From positions 186,001 through 250,000 of the forward strand of contig CAKOOR010000001.1 in assembly GCA_934098505.1 (NCBI GenBank): a DNA stretch of 64,000 nt. Direction: 5' to 3'. The DNA comes from an uncultured Bacilli bacterium (lineage in GTDB: Bacteria > Bacillota_I > Bacilli_A > RF39 > UBA660). Shown in pieces: positions 54,545-62,724 of the stretch. Under the pieces are notes generated by a model. It made no database searches. It was given only the letters and a program-made list of their open reading frames with translations, and was not told the DNA's origin. The position numbers were made by a program, and so were the translations under genes. Positions within the stretch are counted from its first letter, which is position 1, and every line of letters begins with the position of its first letter.

Positions 54545-54553
54545 TGCTATATT
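54545..54553 (+). promoter_or_regulatory. ppdK promoter, extended -10
   Basis: TGc TATATT, 25 bp before ppdK; ribosome site AGAAGGAGA. Confidence 0.5.
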
Positions 54554-54578
54554 TAATTAGAATAGAAGGAGAATAAAA

Positions 54579-57200
54579 ATGGAAAAATTTGTGTATGACT
54601 TTAGTGAGGGCACAAAAGATATGAAGGAATTATTAGGTGGTAAAGGCGCTAACTTAGCTTGCATGAAAAATCTGGGTTTACCTGTTCCTGATGGTTTTAC
54701 GGTAACAACACTAGCTTGCAATAAATATTATGCAGAAGGCAAGATGATTTCACCTAATATTGAAGAAGAGATTTATAAACACTTAGCTACTTTGGAGATA
54801 AGAACCGGTAAAATTTTAGGTGGTGTTAATAATCCTTTATTGGTATCAGTAAGAAGTGGGGCTAGGAGTAGCATGCCAGGGATGATGGATACTATTCTTA
54901 ATTTAGGTCTTAATGATCAAGTAGCTGTTTCTTTTGCAAAGATTACTAATAATAAACGTTTTGTTTATGATTCATATCGTCGTCTTATTATGATGTTTGC
55001 TGATGTGGTCATGGGTAAAGATAAAAGTATTTTTGAAGAGTATTTAACAAATTATAAGAAAGAACATAATTATTCAAGTGATACGGATATGACTGGTGAT
55101 GATTGGTATAATATTGCTGAAATGTATAAGAATTTGTTTAAAAAATTAACGGGAGAAACTTTCTATCAGGATGCTACTAAACAATTAATTATGGCTGTGG
55201 GAGCGGTATTTAAATCGTGGAATAATAAGAGAGCCATTTATTATCGTAAGATAAATAATATTCCAGATGATTGGGGGACGGCTGTTAATGTTCAAGAAAT
55301 GGTTTATGGTAATAAAAATAATAATTCTGGAACAGGTGTAGCTTTTAGTAGAAATCCTGCGACGGGTAAAAATGAGCTATTTGGGGAATATTTAATTAAT
55401 GCGCAAGGAGAAGATGTTGTTGCTGGGATTAGGACTCCTAAGGGCATTGAAACTTTAAAGGATATTATGCCAAATGTTTATGAAGAATTTGTTAGAACAG
55501 CTAAAAAATTAGAAGATTATTACCAAGATATGCAAGATATGGAATTTACTATTGAAGATGGTAAACTTTATATGTTGCAAACGAGAAATGGTAAAAGAAC
55601 GGGACTTGCCGCTGTTAATATTGCTACTTCTTTAGTCAGGGAAGGTAAAATTAGTATGGAAGAAGCTATTAGAAGAGTATGTGTTGATGATGTTACGCAA
55701 GCTTTACATCCGGTATTTAAAGAAGAAAGTTTAAAAACAGCAACTTTAATTGGCAACGGTTTAGCGGCAAGTCCAGGTGCTGCTGTTGGCGAGATTGTTT
55801 TTGAGGCAGATTTAGCAATTAAAAAAGCTAAGGAAGGCATTAAAACGGTTTTAGTTCGTCATGAAACAAGTCCGGAAGATATTGAAGGTATGCATTATGC
55901 TGATGGTGTTTTGACGATTAGAGGCGGTATGACCTCGCATGCTGCAGTAGTGGCAAGAGGCATGGGTATTTGTTGCGTTAGTGGTTGCAGCAATATGGAT
56001 ATTGTGAGTAATACCCTAATTACTAAAGATAATAAAGTTTTACACGCTGGCGATATTATTTCGATTGATGGATCCACCGGTAATGTTTATGAAGGCAAAT
56101 TAGATTTAGAAGATGTTAATAATAATACGGCTATCAATGAACTTTTAACAATGTGTGATGCTATTAAAAATTTAGGGGTTCGTGCGAATGCTGATACCAA
56201 AAAAGATATGGAAATAGCCAAAAGTTTCGGAGCAGAAGGTATTGGTTTAGTAAGAACTGAACATATGTTTTTTGAAAAGACAAGAATTTTTAAATTCAGA
56301 CAAATGATTTTAGCTAATGATAAAAAGACTCGTTTGCAAGCGTTGGTATCATTACTTCCTTATCAAGAAAAAGACTTTGAAGAATTGTATCGCTTAAATT
56401 CGGGATTACCTGTTGTGATTCGTTATTTAGATCCACCTTTACATGAATTTTTGCCAAAAGAAGAAAAAGAAATAAAAGAATTAGCAGTTGCTTTAAATAC
56501 TACGGTTGAGGCTTTAAAGTTGAAAATTGATTCATTAAAAGAATTTAATCCTATGATGGGACATCGTGGTTCCAGACTTGATATTACTTATCCTGAAATT
56601 GCTGTCATGCAAACTAATGCCGTTATAACAGCGGCTTGTAATGTTAAAAAAGAAGGAATAAATCCTGTCGTTGAAATAATGTTGCCACTTATTATGGATA
56701 AGAAAGAATTTGTTTATATTAAAGAAATAGTTGAAAAAGAAATAAAGAGGATTTTAGAGAAAAATAAAATGCAAATTAATTATCAAATAGGTGCGATGAT
56801 TGAAGTACCAAGAGCAGCTATTTTGACTAATGAACTAGCCTCAGTTTGTGATTTCTTCTCGTATGGTACTAACGATTTAACGCAACTTACTTTTGGTTTT
56901 TCAAGGGATGATGCGGCTAAATTTTTAAATGATTATTATACTAAAGACATATTAGAACATGACCCATTTATGAGCCTTGATATAAATGGCGTGGGAACAT
57001 TAGTTAAGATTTCTTCCCAAATGGCAAAAAAAGTAAAAAATAATATATCTTTAGGTGTATGTGGTGAACATGCTGCTGATGAAAAATCAATAATTTTCTT
57101 TGATAAAATTGGTTTATCTTATATTTCAGCTTCGGCTTACCGAGTACCAGTTGCTAAGCTTGCGGCGGCCAAGGCTGCTTTAGTTAATAAAGATGCTTAA
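54579..57200 (+). CDS. ppdK: Pyruvate, phosphate dikinase
   Basis: The 873-residue enzyme has an N-terminal ATP-grasp domain (L-G-G-K-G-A-N-L-A; S-V-R-S-G-A-R-S-S-M-P-G-M-M-D-T), the phosphohistidine domain with GGMTSHAAVVARGMG (catalytic His), and the C-terminal PEP/pyruvate barrel (N-P-M-M-G-H-R-G-S-R; G-V-C-G-E-H-A). It interconverts pyruvate + ATP + Pi and PEP + AMP + PPi, often replacing or assisting pyruvate kinase in anaerobes. Confidence 0.96.
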   Translation: MEKFVYDFSEGTKDMKELLGGKGANLACMKNLGLPVPDGFTVTTLACNKYYAEGKMISPNIEEEIYKHLATLEIRTGKILGGVNNPLLVSVRSGARSSMPGMMDTILNLGLNDQVAVSFAKITNNKRFVYDSYRRLIMMFADVVMGKDKSIFEEYLTNYKKEHNYSSDTDMTGDDWYNIAEMYKNLFKKLTGETFYQDATKQLIMAVGAVFKSWNNKRAIYYRKINNIPDDWGTAVNVQEMVYGNKNNNSGTGVAFSRNPATGKNELFGEYLINAQGEDVVAGIRTPKGIETLKDIMPNVYEEFVRTAKKLEDYYQDMQDMEFTIEDGKLYMLQTRNGKRTGLAAVNIATSLVREGKISMEEAIRRVCVDDVTQALHPVFKEESLKTATLIGNGLAASPGAAVGEIVFEADLAIKKAKEGIKTVLVRHETSPEDIEGMHYADGVLTIRGGMTSHAAVVARGMGICCVSGCSNMDIVSNTLITKDNKVLHAGDIISIDGSTGNVYEGKLDLEDVNNNTAINELLTMCDAIKNLGVRANADTKKDMEIAKSFGAEGIGLVRTEHMFFEKTRIFKFRQMILANDKKTRLQALVSLLPYQEKDFEELYRLNSGLPVVIRYLDPPLHEFLPKEEKEIKELAVALNTTVEALKLKIDSLKEFNPMMGHRGSRLDITYPEIAVMQTNAVITAACNVKKEGINPVVEIMLPLIMDKKEFVYIKEIVEKEIKRILEKNKMQINYQIGAMIEVPRAAILTNELASVCDFFSYGTNDLTQLTFGFSRDDAAKFLNDYYTKDILEHDPFMSLDINGVGTLVKISSQMAKKVKNNISLGVCGEHAADEKSIIFFDKIGLSYISASAYRVPVAKLAAAKAALVNKDA

Positions 57201-57226
57201 AATAAGTATTAATCAAAAAGAACAGG

Positions 57227-57261
57227 AAAGTGTCACTAACAAGTTAAGTGGTACTTTTTTT
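57227..57261 (+). terminator. ppdK terminator
   Basis: AAAGT-gt-CACT / AGTG-gt-ACTTT hairpin followed by T residues. Confidence 0.7.
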
Positions 57262-57319
57262 CTTGAAAAAAATATAGTATAATTTTTAATATAGATGTTA
57301 GAGTAATGGAGGATGAAAT

Positions 57320-58225
57320 ATGATTAAAACTTTGGCATTGGGACAAGCCAATTATGATATTTATATAAATGTTGATGATTATCCTAAAGAGGGTAGTAAG
57401 GATAGATTTATTAATAAAATAGGATGTGGTGGCGGAACGGCGTGTAATGTTGCTTATATGCTAGCTAAATGGGGTGTATCGTCGACTTTTGCTGGTGTAA
57501 TTGGCAATGATGTTTATGGTACTAGAGTACGTAAGGAATTAGAGAGTGTTGGTGTAGATACTAGGTATATTGAAACTTCTTATGAAAAAGATACGGTTTT
57601 ATCTTTTGTGCTAGTAGATAATAAAAATAAAATTCCTACGTCTTTTGATGTGGCTGATGAATTTGTAAAATTAAAAAAGTTTGATTTTGATTTTCAACCA
57701 GATTTAATAATTTTAGATGGTAATGATACATATGCTTCCAAGTCGACTTTAGAAAGATTTCCTAAGGCTGTTACTGTACTTAGAGCTACTCGTTTTAATC
57801 AGGATATAGCTAATTTAGCTTTAAAAGTTAATTATTTAATTTGTTCTTTAGATTTTGTTAGTGGTCATTTAAAGATGCCAATAGATAGTAATAATGTTCA
57901 AAGTTTAGTAAATGCTTATACGGAATTAAGGGGTCGTTATGAACATCAAAATATCATTATAACATTGGGTCATAATGGGGCAATGTATATGGTTGGAGAT
58001 CAGATAAAAATATCACCGGCTTTAAAGATTGACGTGGTTGATACCTCGGGGTGCGGTGATATCTTTACCGGCGCATTTAGTTATGGCGTTGCTAGTAGTT
58101 TTACGTTAGAGAAATCAATTAAATATGGCAATATAGCAGCCGGCTTAGCAACTCGGGTTGTTGGAGGCAGGCTTTCTATACCAAAACTTGATGAGGTAAA
58201 TAAAATTTATGAAAAAAATAATTGA
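57320..58225 (+). CDS. PfkB-family carbohydrate kinase
   Basis: The 301-residue ribokinase-superfamily protein has the N-terminal G-G-G-T-A-C-N-V-A motif and the C-terminal signature DTSGCGDIFTGAF (DTxGAGDxF with Cys for Ala), which includes the catalytic Asp. The substrate (ribose, fructose-phosphate or a nucleoside) cannot be told. It overlaps the Smr gene by 17 bases. The ribosome site is GGAGGATG. Confidence 0.88.
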   Translation: MIKTLALGQANYDIYINVDDYPKEGSKDRFINKIGCGGGTACNVAYMLAKWGVSSTFAGVIGNDVYGTRVRKELESVGVDTRYIETSYEKDTVLSFVLVDNKNKIPTSFDVADEFVKLKKFDFDFQPDLIILDGNDTYASKSTLERFPKAVTVLRATRFNQDIANLALKVNYLICSLDFVSGHLKMPIDSNNVQSLVNAYTELRGRYEHQNIIITLGHNGAMYMVGDQIKISPALKIDVVDTSGCGDIFTGAFSYGVASSFTLEKSIKYGNIAAGLATRVVGGRLSIPKLDEVNKIYEKNN

Positions 58226-58478
58226 CCCTTTTACTAGCTATTTACCTTATCTTGATTTACATGGAGAAACAACGTCAACAATTGTTTATTTAATTGAATC
58301 GTTTATTAGAGATAATGTTAAATTAAAAAACAATAAAGTTATTATTATTCATGGTAAGGGAAGTGGTGCTTTGAAGAGTAAATCACATGAAATCTTGAAA
58401 AGAAATAAAAGGGTTAATAAATATTATATTGATGGTCTAAATGATGGACAAACAATTGTTGAATTAGATATAAAATAA
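58209..58478 (+). CDS. Stand-alone Smr domain protein
   Basis: The 89-residue protein is an Smr domain with L-D-L-H-G (residues 14-18) and IIIHGKGSGALK, the motifs of the MutS2 C-terminal nuclease domain. Stand-alone Smr proteins may cut DNA or RNA; in MutS2 the domain acts on collided ribosomes. Translationally coupled to the PfkB gene. Confidence 0.87.
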   Translation: MKKIIDPFTSYLPYLDLHGETTSTIVYLIESFIRDNVKLKNNKVIIIHGKGSGALKSKSHEILKRNKRVNKYYIDGLNDGQTIVELDIK

Positions 58479-58483
58479 TAATG

Positions 58484-58510
58484 AGAAGTAGTTAAATTCT
58501 ACTTCTTTTT
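58484..58510 (+). terminator. Terminator
   Basis: AGAAGTAG-ttaaatt-CTACTTCT followed by T residues. Confidence 0.85.
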
Positions 58511-58630
58511 GTTAAATAACTTATGAATTTAAGAAAAATAGATTATATATATTAATGGAAAATTATATACACTTATTAAGGTATATAAATTTTATTAGCA
58601 ACAAAAAGATAAAAAGTATAAAGTGTGGGG

Positions 58631-58659
58631 TAGACAAAAGATGCTTATTAATGTAAAAT
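58631..58659 (+). promoter_or_regulatory. Promoter
   Basis: TAGACA, 17-bp spacer, TAAAAT (58654-58659), 18 bp before the next gene. Confidence 0.5.
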
Positions 58660-58677
58660 TTAAGTTGTGAGGCAAGT

Positions 58678-59400
58678 ATGAAGAGTGAAGAGCAATTGAT
58701 GGGTACTAGAATTAAAAATTTACGGAAAGAAGAGAAGATGAGTCAAGAAGAATTAGCTAGCAAACTGGGAATTTCGAGAAGTTATCTTACGAAAATTGAA
58801 AATGGTCAACGAGGCTTATCTATTGAGATAATGCAAAAACTATGTAAAGTCTTTAATATTACAATGGAAGAGTTCTTTGGAACGCTGGAAGAAAAAGATA
58901 ATTATTTAGAAACAGAAACCAAAAGATATGGGAAGAGAGTATCTCTTTTTCATTTAGTAACGGTAATTATGCTTATTTTAATGGTTTTATTTATTTTGTT
59001 AAGCATTTATTTTTTTAATAATTTTAATAAAATTAGAGTGTACATTTTAAATGGCTCAAGTGCAACTTTTACCTATACTAATGGTATTTTTGCAGAATCA
59101 CGACAAAAATTTATATTAAAAAGTGGGACTTTTGATATTAAAAATGAAAATATTAAAGAAAGTGATATTATTAACGTTGAATTTATGATTGATGGTGAGT
59201 TAATTATGAGTCAAACCAGCTTTTTTACGGGGATTAATGTGGAAGATTATAGTTATGATAAATTGTTTACAAAAAAAGGCTATAAGAAGAGTAAATTTAC
59301 AGTTGATATTACTTATAAGTTAGATAATAAGGAATATACGGAAACGATGAATATTACTAAAGATTTAGCAATAAGTAATAATAAGTTAATTTATCCTTAG
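58678..59400 (+). CDS. XRE-family HTH regulator with membrane anchor
   Basis: The 240-residue protein has an N-terminal Xre HTH (about 10-62; M-S-Q-E-E-L-A-S-K-L-G-I-S-R-S-Y-L-T-K-I-E-N-G-Q-R), a linker, one membrane helix (about 91-113) and an extracytoplasmic beta-rich domain of about 125 residues. Same architecture as the protein at 34982, but the outer domains do not look alike and this one lacks the Cys cluster. It lies just upstream of sigG; a role in development is speculation. Confidence 0.8.
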   Translation: MKSEEQLMGTRIKNLRKEEKMSQEELASKLGISRSYLTKIENGQRGLSIEIMQKLCKVFNITMEEFFGTLEEKDNYLETETKRYGKRVSLFHLVTVIMLILMVLFILLSIYFFNNFNKIRVYILNGSSATFTYTNGIFAESRQKFILKSGTFDIKNENIKESDIINVEFMIDGELIMSQTSFFTGINVEDYSYDKLFTKKGYKKSKFTVDITYKLDNKEYTETMNITKDLAISNNKLIYP

Positions 59401-59465
59401 GGTCTGGTTTATCAAAAGTGATTATTTATCTTTTTGTAACTTTTTTTAATTTCTTTAATATTAAA

Positions 59466-59496
59466 TGTATAAAACCTTAGAGAAATTTTCATAATT
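59466..59496 (+). promoter_or_regulatory. Possible sigma-F/G-type promoter of sigG
   Basis: TGTATA (59466-59471), 18-bp spacer, CATAATT (59490-59496), compared with the Bacillus sigma-G consensus TGAATA-N17/18-CATACTA. It is 15 bp upstream of the sigG start. Two or three mismatches from consensus in AT-rich DNA, so tentative. Confidence 0.4.
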
Positions 59497-59511
59497 TGGT
59501 TAGGTGATGTT

Positions 59512-60285
59512 ATGGGAAGATACAAAGTAGATATTGCAGGAATTAAAACGAGCAGTTTAAAGACACTTACCAATGAACAGATGAAAGAATTGTTTATAAA
59601 AATGCAAAGTGGTGATACAACTTGTAAAGAGATTTTAATAAACGGTAATTTACGATTGGTTTTATCGATGGTGCAAAGATTTGATAAAAGTAAATATAAT
59701 GTTGATGACTTATTTCAAATTGGATGTGTTGGTCTTATCAAAGCAGTCGATAATTTTGATATTAGTTATAACTGTTTGTTTTCAACGTATGCCGTACCTC
59801 TTATTATGGGAGAAATTAGAAGGTACATAAGAGATAATACTTCTGTTAGAATTAGTAGAGGTATAAAAGATAATGCTTATAAAATATTAAAGTTTAAAGA
59901 AGAGTATGTAAAAGAACATGATAGGGAGCCTTCTTGGGAAGAAATTGGTAAATCTTTAGGACTTACTTTATACGATATAAAGGGGGCAATGGATTCTTTA
60001 GTGGCACCGGTAAGTATTTTTGAACCCATTTATAATGATGGCGGCGATACGATTTATTTATGTGATAAGTTGGCAGATAAAAGTATTGATAAAGATAAAG
60101 ACTTATTACTTACTTTAAGAAAGGCTTTAGATGGTTTAAAACAAAGAGAACAGATTATTTTAGAAGATAGGTATGTTATGGGTAAAACGCAAGAAGAAAT
60201 AGCAGATTCCTTAAATATTAGTCAAGCTCAAGTTTCACGTATAGAAAAAAGTGCTATCAGCACTCTTCGTCGTATTCTTAAATAA
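59512..60285 (+). CDS. sigG: Forespore sigma factor SigG
   Basis: The 257-residue protein aligns closely with sigma-G: starts M-G-R-Y-K-V-D-I-A-G-I-K-T-S-S-L, then NGNLRLVLSMVQRF, D-D-L-F-Q-I-G-C-V-G-L-I-K-A-V-D-N-F-D, Y-A-V-P-L-I-M-G-E-I-R-R-Y-I-R-D-N, F-E-P-I-Y-N-D-G-G-D, and region 4 N-I-S-Q-A-Q-V-S-R-I-E-K-S-A. Sigma-G drives late forespore transcription. Start follows TTAGGTGATGTT. Downstream order ylmC-lspA-rluD echoes the Bacillus sigG region. Confidence 0.92.
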   Translation: MGRYKVDIAGIKTSSLKTLTNEQMKELFIKMQSGDTTCKEILINGNLRLVLSMVQRFDKSKYNVDDLFQIGCVGLIKAVDNFDISYNCLFSTYAVPLIMGEIRRYIRDNTSVRISRGIKDNAYKILKFKEEYVKEHDREPSWEEIGKSLGLTLYDIKGAMDSLVAPVSIFEPIYNDGGDTIYLCDKLADKSIDKDKDLLLTLRKALDGLKQREQIILEDRYVMGKTQEEIADSLNISQAQVSRIEKSAISTLRRILK

Positions 60286-60672
60286 TTATTTCATTTTTTT
60301 ATTTATCTCATTTAAATTTAGATAAATTTTATAAATAACCATTAAACCTTCAAAAAACATTCTTAAAATAATATTTCCTAATACTAAAAGTAAAATAAAT
60401 ACTAAGAAAGATGTACCAATATAACCAAAGGCCGTTATGGTTAAATATAGACTACAAAAGATATAAGTAATCTTTAAAATTGGTTCCATAAAGAACTTAC
60501 TAAAATGTAAGTAATCAAATAATTTCTTTAAAGGATTACTATAAGAATCTTTGTTACGTTTATCCATAAAAACAGTATAAATAATAATAGTTGCCGCAAT
60601 AGCAATAATGAAGGCTACTAATTTAAAAGTATAAAAGCCACCAACACTAGTTTTATAAGCGTAATTGTACAT
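60286..60672 (-). CDS. DUF4282-like membrane protein
   Basis: The 128-residue protein has three or so helices with the DUF4282-type end: L-R-M-F-F-E-G-L-M-V-I-Y-K-I-Y-L-N-L-N-E-I, and L-F-D-Y-L-H-F-S-K-F-x-x-P in the middle. Function unknown. ATG 60672 is set by GAAAGGA; the frame is open 51 bases further upstream. It is convergent with sigG, the stop codons abutting. Confidence 0.55.
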   Translation of the reverse strand: MYNYAYKTSVGGFYTFKLVAFIIAIAATIIIYTVFMDKRNKDSYSNPLKKLFDYLHFSKFFMEPILKITYIFCSLYLTITAFGYIGTSFLVFILLLVLGNIILRMFFEGLMVIYKIYLNLNEINKKMK

Positions 60673-60744
60673 ATTAATCGTCCTTTCTATAGTTATTTTA
60701 GCAAAAAATATATTGATAAGCAATATAATTAAATGGGTGGTACT

Positions 60745-60975
60745 ATGCGTTTATCGGATTTACAAACAAAAGATATAGTAAATATTAATGATGGCAAAAG
60801 AATTGGTCGAATCATTGATGCCGAAATTAATGATGCCGGAATTATTGAGTACTTAAGTATCGAAAAAAGAGGCAGCTTAAATAATTTTTTTAATAAAGAT
60901 AATGAAACTACTATTACCTTTAAACAAATAAAAAGAATAGGAGAAGATGTTATTTTAGTGGATATTATGGTATAA
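60745..60975 (+). CDS. ylmC: YlmC/YmxH-like PRC-barrel protein
   Basis: The 76-residue protein is a single PRC-barrel: M-R-L-S-D-L-Q-T-K-D-I-V-N-I-N-D-G-K-R-I-G. YlmC/YmxH proteins are widely encoded in spore formers next to sigG, but the role is unclear. ATG 60745 follows GGGTGG; an ATG at 60733 is upstream of that site. Confidence 0.85.
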   Translation: MRLSDLQTKDIVNINDGKRIGRIIDAEINDAGIIEYLSIEKRGSLNNFFNKDNETTITFKQIKRIGEDVILVDIMV

Positions 60976-60990
60976 TAAGCAAGTGATGTT

Positions 60991-61431
60991 ATGAAAACCA
61001 GTATTATAATAAGTATTCTAATAGCAGTACTAGATCAAATAATTAAGTTTATAGTTGATAAAAAGATATTGTTTGTAGAGATAATACCAAACATTTTTAA
61101 TATTCATAAAGTTTATAATTATGGGGTGGCTTTTAGCTTCTTAGAAAATAAAAGATATTTAATTTTATTATTTAGTATAGTCTTAATCTATTTTTTATTT
61201 AATTTAAGAAAAGATTTACCAAAGAAGAAAAAGTATGATATATTATTTGGCGTTATCTTAGGTGGTATTTTAGGAAATTTAATAGATAGAGTTTTTAGAG
61301 GATATGTTATTGATTATTTAGAAACTTTTATCTTAGGATATAGTTTTCCAATATTTAATTTAGCGGATATTGGTATAACTTTAGGAATAATTATAATGAT
61401 AATAATGATGTTTTGGGGGGAAAAGAAATGA
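60991..61431 (+). CDS. lspA: Lipoprotein signal peptidase II
   Basis: The 146-residue protein has four helices with the catalytic aspartates in GNLIDRVFRGYVIDY and F-N-L-A-D-I, plus N-Y-G-V-A-F-S-F. It removes lipoprotein signal peptides after diacylglyceryl transfer. It overlaps the next gene by four bases (ATGA). Confidence 0.95.
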   Translation: MKTSIIISILIAVLDQIIKFIVDKKILFVEIIPNIFNIHKVYNYGVAFSFLENKRYLILLFSIVLIYFLFNLRKDLPKKKKYDILFGVILGGILGNLIDRVFRGYVIDYLETFILGYSFPIFNLADIGITLGIIIMIIMMFWGEKK

Positions 61432-62363
61432 TTGTTGATATAAATGATGTAAGAATAGATAAGTATATAGCTGATAATACGGATTATTCACGTAGTTTAA
61501 TTTTGAATTTGATTAAGAGTGGAGATGTTTTGGTTAATGATAGTAAAATAAAACCTAGTTATAAAGTAAAATTAGGCGATAAAATTACGATTAATAAGGT
61601 TAAAACAGATACAACCAATATTATACCTTGGGATTATCCATTAGATATTGTTTATGAAGATGATGATATAATTATTGTTAATAAACCAAGTGGGATGGTA
61701 GTACATCCTGGTAATGGTAATAAAGATCATACTTTGGTAAATGCTTTAAAAAGTTATACGGATAAATTATCAGATCTTAATGGAATTGAAAGATTGGGCA
61801 TAGTTCATCGAATTGATAAGGATACTTCGGGACTTATTATGATTGCTAAAACTAATAAGGCTCATGAAATATTAGGCAAGTATTTTAAAGAACATAGTAT
61901 TAAAAGAGAGTATATTGCCCTTTTATGCGGAATTTTTCCTCATGATACGGCTACTATCGATGCACCGATTGGACGCGATGAAAAAAATCGTTTAAGAATG
62001 ACTGTGACATCTAATAATAGCAAAAGAGCAGTTACTCATTTAGAAGTTTTAAAAAGATATAGTGCAGGCTTTACTTTAGTAAAAGCAAGACTTGAAACAG
62101 GAAGAACCCATCAGATAAGAGTACATACCAAATATATCGGTTATCCGGTTTATAATGACCCTGTATATGCAAATAAAAGTACCGGCGATTTTGGCCAATT
62201 TTTACATTCTTATAGTATGGAATTTATTCATCCAATTACTAAAGAAAAAATGTATTTTAAAAGAGATGTGCCAAAATATTTTAAGGATTTCTTAGAAAAG
62301 CTAGATAGCAAAGAAAACGCAGAAACAAAAAAAACGGTAGAAAACTTACAATTTAAAGGTTAA
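61428..62363 (+). CDS. rluD: RluD-family pseudouridine synthase
   Basis: The 311-residue protein has an N-terminal S4 domain (about 10-60) and the RluA/D catalytic block RIDKDTSGL (catalytic Asp), with H-P-G-N-G-N and R-T-H-Q-I-R. It isomerises uridine in rRNA (RluD: helix 69). lspA-ylyB order is as in Bacillus. ATG 61428 is chosen over TTG 61413. The end overlaps the convergent gene by 18 bases. Confidence 0.93.
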   Translation: MIVDINDVRIDKYIADNTDYSRSLILNLIKSGDVLVNDSKIKPSYKVKLGDKITINKVKTDTTNIIPWDYPLDIVYEDDDIIIVNKPSGMVVHPGNGNKDHTLVNALKSYTDKLSDLNGIERLGIVHRIDKDTSGLIMIAKTNKAHEILGKYFKEHSIKREYIALLCGIFPHDTATIDAPIGRDEKNRLRMTVTSNNSKRAVTHLEVLKRYSAGFTLVKARLETGRTHQIRVHTKYIGYPVYNDPVYANKSTGDFGQFLHSYSMEFIHPITKEKMYFKRDVPKYFKDFLEKLDSKENAETKKTVENLQFKG

Positions 62364-62669
62364 AACGTATAAAAAATAAATATTGAATAAAAGATAGGGA
62401 ATACTAAAAATATAGTATTTAAAATTGACTTTCTTTAGTTCGATAGCTAAACAAATGTTATTAAAAAGGTAAAAAGCACTAAAAATTAAAGATAAGTAAT
62501 AATCATTAAAGTAGTAGTAAAATAACAAAATACTAACTAGAAGAATAGAATTACTTAAAATAAAATATGTAGTGTCATTAGTAAGCTTGTTATGATAAAG
62601 AATTGAGATTAAAGAAAAGTTAAGAAAAGCAAAAGAAATAATAAAAAGAATAATAGTAATAGTGGTCAT
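62346..62669 (-). CDS. Hypothetical membrane protein
   Basis: This 107-residue protein is almost entirely hydrophobic (three or four helices). Family unknown. ATG 62669 is set by AAAGGAG; a TATAAT at 62691-62686 (minus) lies just upstream, inside the region shared with the divergent rhomboid gene. Confidence 0.55.
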   Translation of the reverse strand: MTTITIILFIISFAFLNFSLISILYHNKLTNDTTYFILSNSILLVSILLFYYYFNDYYLSLIFSAFYLFNNICLAIELKKVNFKYYIFSIPYLLFNIYFLYVLTFKL

Positions 62670-62685
62670 AAATACTCCTTTACTA

Positions 62686-62702
62686 ATTATATGAAGTATA
62701 AT
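62686..62702. promoter_or_regulatory. Divergent back-to-back promoters
   Basis: Minus-strand TATAAT at 62691-62686 and plus-strand TATAAT at 62697-62702 serve the 107-residue protein and the rhomboid gene; the two polymerases should interfere. Confidence 0.45.
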
Positions 62703-62724
62703 AAAATAATAGAAGGTGGTTAAG

